Shown: piece by piece, positions 59,922 to 64,000 of the stretch
Layout: every line of letters begins with the position of its first letter
How positions within the stretch are numbered: position 1 is the stretch's first letter
Source: Cesiribacter sp. SM1
GTDB taxonomy: Bacteria > Bacteroidota > Bacteroidia > Cytophagales > Cyclobacteriaceae
Assembly (NCBI RefSeq): GCF_020178975.1
Contig: NZ_JAHXBU010000089.1
Coordinates: forward strand, 186,001-250,000
DNA: 64,000 nt
Reading direction: 5' to 3'
Program-made: the position numbers and the translations under genes
Notes under the pieces: generated by a model
The model's input: only the letters and a program-made list of their open reading frames with translations
What the model was told of the DNA's origin: nothing
Database searches by the model: none

Positions 59922-60008
59922 TGGTGCGCATGAGAAGACTCGAACTTCCATGCCCTTGCGAGCACCACCCCCTCAAGATGGCGTGTCTACCAGTTTCACC
60001 ACATGCGC
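59922..60008 (-). tRNA. tRNA-Leu (anticodon GAG)
   Basis: The acceptor stem GCGCATG (60008-60002) pairs perfectly with CATGCGC (59932-59926); discriminator A and an encoded CCA follow (59925-59922). The anticodon arm CCATC-TTGAGGG-GGTGG gives GAG (59974-59972 on the plus strand). The D arm, the long class II variable arm (TGCTCGCAAGGGCA) and T arm GGAAG-TTCGAGT-CTTCT are present. The 3' half is duplicated at 57444-57499, showing that a mobile element used it as its target. Confidence 0.92.
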
Positions 60009-60063
60009 AGGATTGGAGTACAAAAATAGGAGATTTTTCAATTATTGCCAATACCCCCTTGCG

Positions 60064-61104
60064 CTATATTTTTTCCCATAGTGAGTCGGTGAAATAATGG
60101 CGGCAGTCGAAGAAGTTTTCCTTTACCTCAAAACCGCTTTTGCTGGCATACCGCCTGATGGTATCCAGATCGTACTTACGGCTGATTTCTACATGTACTG
60201 GCTCCCAGGCCCTGAAGCTGAAGGTTTTCTCCAGACTGCTGATGTGTACCTCCTGCTGTACACAGCTCATCAGATAGCTGCGTGCCTCGCCGGAATCCGG
60301 CTCGTAGAGGGGATAATGCTTCCATTGCTGGAGATTGAAGTTAGCGCCCAGTTCTTCGTTGATCCGGCGCAGCAGGTTCAGGTTAAAGGCGCGGGTGATA
60401 CCGGCAGCATCATTATAGGCAGCCAGGATCTGCTCGGGATCCTTTTTCAGGTCAAAGCCAACCAGGATCAGGTCGTGCGGGTTGAGTCCTTCTGCCAGCT
60501 GCCCCAGGAAATCCATTGCTTCTTTCTCGGAAAAATTGCCAATGTTTGAGCCAAGAAAGAGTACTACATTGCGACGATCTGCTGTTTGCCGCAGCTGGCT
60601 TAAGGCTGTAAAATAGTCGTTGCAGATACCCTCCACCTGCAGGCCGGGTATACTCTGTTTCAGATCATTGGTAAGGATCTGGAGTACATTTTCTGAAATA
60701 TCTATGGGCAGGTATTTAAAGTCTACGCCGGCCCGGGTAAAATGCTTTAACAGGATTTTGGTTTTGAAGCCATCGCCGGCACCAAATTCTATGAGATTGA
60801 AACGCCCGCTGCCATTCTGGAACAGCTGCTGCAGGCTTTCTTTGTGCATATCCAGTATTTCATATTCGGAGCGAGTTAGGTAGTACTCGGGCATGTTCAT
60901 GATTGACTGGAATATAGCATCGCCGCGCTTGTCGTAAAAATACTTGGAGGGCAGTCGCTTTTGCGGAGCAGACAGCCCCGCCAGCACATCCCGGGCAAAT
61001 GCACTGTTTTTCACTTCTGGGGCTGGAGCCTGGCGCTCCCTCCCCTCCGCAACCCTTCTTACCGCAGGCTGTCCGGAATTCTTATCGGTAGGTTTGGATA
61101 TCAT
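60064..61104 (-). CDS. egtD: L-histidine N-alpha-methyltransferase (EgtD)
   Basis: The 346-residue protein belongs to the EgtD family: SKYFYDKRGDAIFQSIMNMPEYYLTRSEYEIL, then the SAM site LIEFGAGDGFKTKILL, LPIDISENVL, and LFLGSNIGNFSEKEAMDFL. It methylates histidine three times to hercynine, the first step of ergothioneine synthesis. EgtB lies 107 bp upstream on the same strand, and together they make hercynyl-cysteine sulfoxide. There is a Gln/Arg-rich N-terminal extension of about 30 residues before the conserved part. Confidence 0.9.
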   Translation of the reverse strand: MISKPTDKNSGQPAVRRVAEGRERQAPAPEVKNSAFARDVLAGLSAPQKRLPSKYFYDKRGDAIFQSIMNMPEYYLTRSEYEILDMHKESLQQLFQNGSGRFNLIEFGAGDGFKTKILLKHFTRAGVDFKYLPIDISENVLQILTNDLKQSIPGLQVEGICNDYFTALSQLRQTADRRNVVLFLGSNIGNFSEKEAMDFLGQLAEGLNPHDLILVGFDLKKDPEQILAAYNDAAGITRAFNLNLLRRINEELGANFNLQQWKHYPLYEPDSGEARSYLMSCVQQEVHISSLEKTFSFRAWEPVHVEISRKYDLDTIRRYASKSGFEVKENFFDCRHYFTDSLWEKI

Positions 61105-61211
61105 TTGTTGTTTTATACTGGAATATTGGGGTATACCTGAGTGGCAGCTGCATAGGCCGGGAATTATTACCCTTGCTCTGCAGCTACAAGACTTATTAAA
61201 AAAAGCCCCTG

Positions 61212-62504
61212 CTAAATATGCTGCGCCAGCCTGATGCCACTGTACATCCAGCGCAGATGAGGATTAAAGAAATTACGGTAGGTGGCACGGATGTGATCAC
61301 GCGGTGTAGCACAGGAACCTCCGCGCAGCACCATCTGGTTGATCATGAATTTACCGTTGTACTCACCCACAGCTCCTTCGGCCTCACTAAAATAAGGGTA
61401 AGGCCTGTAGGCGCTGGCGGTCCACTCCCAGGCATCGCCCCAGAACTGCAGGTTAGCTGTTGCCCGAACTGCAGGTTCGTACAGCCTGCTTTCCTGGAAG
61501 TTGGCAGTTGCCGGTGGCTCAGGGCTTAGGCGCAGGCAGGCTACCTCCCACTCCTGCTCTGTTGGCAGGCGTAGTCCCTTCCATTTGGCAAAAGCATCGG
61601 CCTCATAAAAACTAATGTGGGTAACCGGTTCATCCAGATTTAATGGCTCCAGTCCGTGCATGGTATAGCGGTGCCATGCACCCTCTACTTTATGCCAGTG
61701 GTAGGGTGCTGCTATTTTCTCCTGCTTCACCCACTCCCAGGCCTCCGAGAGCCAGTGACGGAAATAGCCATAACCACCCGCCTCCATAAATTCGAGGTAC
61801 TCACGGTTGGTCACCAGCCGGTTGGCAATGCTATAGGCCTGCAGGTACACCTTATGCCTGCCCAATTCATTATCAAAACAAAAGCGATTGGGATGCTGCC
61901 AGCCAATTTCATACACCCCTTCTTCTATTGGCAGCATGCGCAGGGGTTCAGGAGCTGCTGCCGGGGTGGCGGCAGCTGTTTCAGGCCGTGGTGCATAGGC
62001 TGGTAACAGCGGGTTGTTGCCCAGTATGTACTTGATGTCATAGATCAGCAGCTCCTGGTGCTGCTGCTCATGCTGAAGCCCCAGTTCTACGATCTGCTGC
62101 ATTTCCTCCCCTATTTCTTCTTCCTGCAGGTAACGCTCCATATGCTCATATACCCAACTGCGGTAGCGGTAAACCTCTTCTACAGACGGGCGGGTTAAAT
62201 TGCCCCTGTTGGTGCGCAAAATGCGTTTGCCTACAGTTTCATAATAGCTGTTGAAAACATAGGCAAACTGCTCATTGTAGCGTTTGTAGCCCGGCAAATT
62301 ACCATCCAGTACAAATTCTTCAAAAAACCAGGTGGTATGCCCCAGGTGCCACTTTGGCGGACTTACATCTACCACCGGCTGCACTACGTAATCTTCCGGC
62401 TGAAGGGGAGCGCAAATCTCTTCGCTCCTGGAACGTATGTGCATAAAACGCTCCAGGAGGGATTTGGCTTCCGTATGTATAGCTTGTTGGGTCTGTGTCT
62501 GCAT
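61212..62504 (-). CDS. egtB: Ergothioneine sulfoxide synthase (EgtB)
   Basis: The 430-residue protein has an N-terminal DinB-like domain with the iron ligands H56 (LGHTTWF) and H145/H149 (HEQQHQE). A FGE-sulfatase-like domain follows (QAYSIANRLVTNREYLEFM, then LPTEQEWEVACLR, NLQFWGDAWEWTASAY and VLRGGSCATPRDHIRATYRNFF). It couples hercynine and a thiol (cysteine or gamma-glutamylcysteine) with oxygen. Neither egtA nor egtC is in the window, which favours direct use of cysteine. The final C-S lyase step must be done elsewhere. Confidence 0.9.
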   Translation of the reverse strand: MQTQTQQAIHTEAKSLLERFMHIRSRSEEICAPLQPEDYVVQPVVDVSPPKWHLGHTTWFFEEFVLDGNLPGYKRYNEQFAYVFNSYYETVGKRILRTNRGNLTRPSVEEVYRYRSWVYEHMERYLQEEEIGEEMQQIVELGLQHEQQHQELLIYDIKYILGNNPLLPAYAPRPETAAATPAAAPEPLRMLPIEEGVYEIGWQHPNRFCFDNELGRHKVYLQAYSIANRLVTNREYLEFMEAGGYGYFRHWLSEAWEWVKQEKIAAPYHWHKVEGAWHRYTMHGLEPLNLDEPVTHISFYEADAFAKWKGLRLPTEQEWEVACLRLSPEPPATANFQESRLYEPAVRATANLQFWGDAWEWTASAYRPYPYFSEAEGAVGEYNGKFMINQMVLRGGSCATPRDHIRATYRNFFNPHLRWMYSGIRLAQHI

Positions 62505-62796
62505 ATATATATATTTTTTGTGTGGCTGTAATAATGGAGGGTGCGCCCCCTACTGAGGCAGTTATGCTCAATAGAACATCTTTACAGCCTTTCTGTTGAA
62601 GGTTTTATAACTTCTCTTATACTTTGATACGTAATATTTCCTAAAATGCTCCTGTCAAGCAGTGTTTTTATCGGGCTATGCGGGTACAGGTGAAACAACT
62701 ACTCATCCTCTAAACTTAATTAAAGTGAAGGAAGCAGCCCCCCTTATTATTACTATATACGGTTGCTGATCTAAAAGCAGATTATTCAAAGGAAAA

Positions 62797-63834
62797 ATGT
62801 CTCTATATAAAACCTTAACACTAGGCAAAATAAAAGAAGAGGTGCCCGGGGTTAAATCATTCATTTTCGAGGAGCCGGATACAGGCCAAATTCAGTACCA
62901 GGCAGGCCAGTACCTGACATTTGTGATACCTGGCGGTGAGCAGGAAGTCAGAAGATCCTATTCCATTACCTCCTCGCCTGCCCTGGCAGAACCTTTATCA
63001 ATTGTGGTAAAGCGGGTGCCCAATGGCATATTCTCCCGCCATATGCTGGACCATGCCAGGCCCGGCGACAAACTGCAGACCATTGGTGCCGGCGGATTTT
63101 TCACACTGCCTGCCGATCTCTCTGACATCAGGCAAATCTTCTTTTTTGCTGCAGGTAGTGGAATAGCCCCCATCTATTCACTCATGAAAACTGTGCTCCA
63201 CACCTACCCGCAAATTTCGGTGGTGCTCATCTACAGTAACAATGCACCGCAAAGCACTATTTACCTGCAGGAGCTGCAACAGCTGGAAAAGGCTTTCAGG
63301 GGCAGCCTGCAAATCGAATTCTTATTCAGCATTTCTAAGAATCTTTCCAGGGCCCGCTTGTATAAAGATTTGCTGAAAGCTCTTCTGAAGGAGTATGCCA
63401 CAGTCCCGGGCCATCAGCTGCTTTCCTACATCTGCGGGCCAGTAAACTACATGCGCATGTGCGTGTATGGATTGCGGCAGGCCAATGTGCCTGCAGAAAA
63501 CATCAGACGCGAGATATTTCACATTCCACAAATAGTACATAAGATTGAACCCCCGGATACTGATCTGCACAGGGTAACCTTCAGGCTTGGCGGACAAAGC
63601 CACCAGCTGGAAGTGCAGTACCCCGACACCATTCTGGATGCCGCCAGGAAAAAAGGCATCAGCCTTCCCTACAGCTGTGAACTGGGCCGCTGCGGTAACT
63701 GTGTTGCCAAATGCCGGAAAGGGCAGGTATGGATGCTGAACAATGAAGTACTAACAGAGCGTGATCTGGAGCAGGGCCTTATCCTAACCTGCGTGGGTTA
63801 CCCCATAGGTGGCGATGTGGTACTGGAGGCATGA
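62797..63834 (+). CDS. PaaE-type FAD/2Fe-2S oxidoreductase
   Basis: The 345-residue protein has a ferredoxin-reductase half with RRSYSITSSP (FAD), a later GAGGFFTLP and FAAGSGIAPIYSLM (NAD(P)H site). A C-terminal plant-type ferredoxin domain carries the 2Fe-2S motif CELGRCGNCVAKC and a last Cys in LTCVGYP. It would pass electrons from NAD(P)H to an oxygenase or desaturase. No oxygenase gene is near it in the window, so the partner is unknown. AAAGGAAAA before the ATG resembles a weak Shine-Dalgarno site. Confidence 0.85.
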   Translation: MSLYKTLTLGKIKEEVPGVKSFIFEEPDTGQIQYQAGQYLTFVIPGGEQEVRRSYSITSSPALAEPLSIVVKRVPNGIFSRHMLDHARPGDKLQTIGAGGFFTLPADLSDIRQIFFFAAGSGIAPIYSLMKTVLHTYPQISVVLIYSNNAPQSTIYLQELQQLEKAFRGSLQIEFLFSISKNLSRARLYKDLLKALLKEYATVPGHQLLSYICGPVNYMRMCVYGLRQANVPAENIRREIFHIPQIVHKIEPPDTDLHRVTFRLGGQSHQLEVQYPDTILDAARKKGISLPYSCELGRCGNCVAKCRKGQVWMLNNEVLTERDLEQGLILTCVGYPIGGDVVLEA

Positions 63835-63849
63835 GGCGGGGCTGCTAAC

Positions 63850-63892
63850 AAAAAAATGAGCGGCTGCTGCACTGATTGATTCAGCAGCCGCT
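63850..63892 (-). terminator. Terminator between the reductase and the pirin-like gene
   Basis: AGCGGCTGCTG (63859-63869) pairs perfectly with CAGCAGCCGCT (63882-63892), with a 12-nt loop. The A run at 63850-63856 gives a T tail on the minus strand, so it mainly serves the pirin-like gene. Confidence 0.8.
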
Positions 63893-63921
63893 TCTATTGC
63901 TGGCAGACGCAGCCAGAACTT

Positions 63922-64000
63922 TTAATGAGTCCAGGTGCCGAATTTGCCTGCCCTGAAATCCCTATAGGCTTCCATAATTTCCTGCTCGGTGTTCATCACG
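63922..64000 (-). CDS. Pirin-like protein, C-terminal end (partial)
   Basis: The minus-strand frame running in from the window's edge reads VMNTEQEIMEAYRDFRAGKFGTWTH, then stops. This resembles the C-terminal tail of pirin family proteins (M-N-T-x-x-E-I-x-x-A-x-x-D-x-x-x-G-K-F-G). Only 25 residues are visible, so the call rests on that short match. A strong terminator lies 30 bp past the stop. Confidence 0.6.
   Translation of the reverse strand, partial: VMNTEQEIMEAYRDFRAGKFGTWTH

Larger units (their letters stand above)
57500..59923. mobile_element. Small island inserted at tRNA-Leu(GAG)
   Basis: The interval between the displaced tRNA 3' half and the intact tRNA-Leu is 2.4 kb. It holds fic, a PaiA-like acetyltransferase gene, an internal copy of the tRNA terminator with a degenerate tRNA end (59032-59090), and tandem AT-rich repeats. 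The acetyltransferase segment is richer in A/T than the flanking esterase and egt genes. No integrase gene is visible, so it is either a decayed element or one mobilised in trans. Confidence 0.65.

Noticed and set aside
57500-59923. Integrase or transposase gene in the tRNA-Leu island
   Set aside because: No frame in the island shows tyrosine- or serine-recombinase motifs. Only fic and the GNAT gene are coding.
1-64000. CRISPR arrays, phage gene blocks or secretion-system loci
   Set aside because: I looked for regularly spaced 25-40-bp repeats and for structural phage or Cas motifs and found none.

Overview
The window reads as a chromosomal segment of a Bacteroidota bacterium, most likely an aerobic member of the Cytophagales. 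The evidence is the TonB-dependent and carboxypeptidase-regulatory-like outer-membrane proteins, the SusC-type barrels, the many small lipoproteins, the scarcity of Shine-Dalgarno sequences, and several promoters of the Bacteroidota form TTG - about 19 bp - TAnnTTTG. Almost all of it looks like stable, densely coded chromosome. The exception is a small tRNA-linked island near 57.4-59.9 kb.

Layout. 1-5.8 kb: the tail of a sensor kinase, then a CBA-type (TolC / adaptor / RND pump) heavy-metal efflux operon whose promoter carries four 11-bp-phased repeats. 6.4-17.4 kb: housekeeping and envelope genes, namely an AcpH-like phosphodiesterase, a metallophosphoesterase, small lipoproteins, a large BNR/sortilin-like secreted protein, an M42 aminopeptidase and a COG0523 metallochaperone. 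A 48-residue membrane peptide (13264-13410) is also present. 17.6-25.1 kb: a single-strand cluster for dissolved inorganic carbon, comprising an unknown membrane protein, DabA, DabB, a SulP transporter, a carbonic-anhydrase-like protein without the usual Asp-Arg dyad, and a decayed porin remnant. It has a good promoter in front and a strong terminator behind. 25.2-30 kb: an outer-membrane barrel protein, then a CLC-F type F-/H+ antiporter under a clear fluoride riboswitch. 30-37 kb: an SDR enzyme, a TspO-like protein, a DUF748 protein, a five-PAS histidine kinase with its receiver, an orphan receiver and a DUF4235 protein. 37.4-41 kb: an iron-uptake pair (PepSY membrane protein and TonB receptor) with a recognisable promoter and operator. 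41-50.4 kb: an erythromycin-esterase-like lipoprotein, a LysR regulator, a YCF48-like protein, a TetR/YceI module sharing one palindromic operator, acetyl-CoA synthetase, a universal stress protein and a HAD phosphatase. 50.6-57.2 kb: carbohydrate-ester hydrolases (two sialate-O-acetylesterase-type enzymes and one glucuronoyl-esterase-like enzyme) plus an FMN reductase. 57.4-60 kb: an island at tRNA-Leu(GAG) with Fic and PaiA-like genes, bounded by a 56-bp direct repeat of the tRNA 3' half. 60-64 kb: ergothioneine genes egtD and egtB, a PaaE-type flavin/2Fe-2S reductase and the C-terminus of a pirin-like gene.

How genes work together. The DabA-DabB pair would supply bicarbonate driven by an ion gradient, and SulP would be a second bicarbonate/anion route. 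In a heterotroph with no Rubisco visible here, this would feed carboxylases. The riboswitch-CLC-F unit is a self-contained fluoride detoxification unit. The TetR regulator appears to control itself and the divergent-looking but co-oriented yceI gene through identical palindromes. The most unusual items are the inorganic-carbon cluster with its degenerate carbonic anhydrase and dying porin, and the tRNA-Leu island with tandem AT-rich repeats in front of fic. All functions are read from sequence and family knowledge. Nothing here was tested by a database search.
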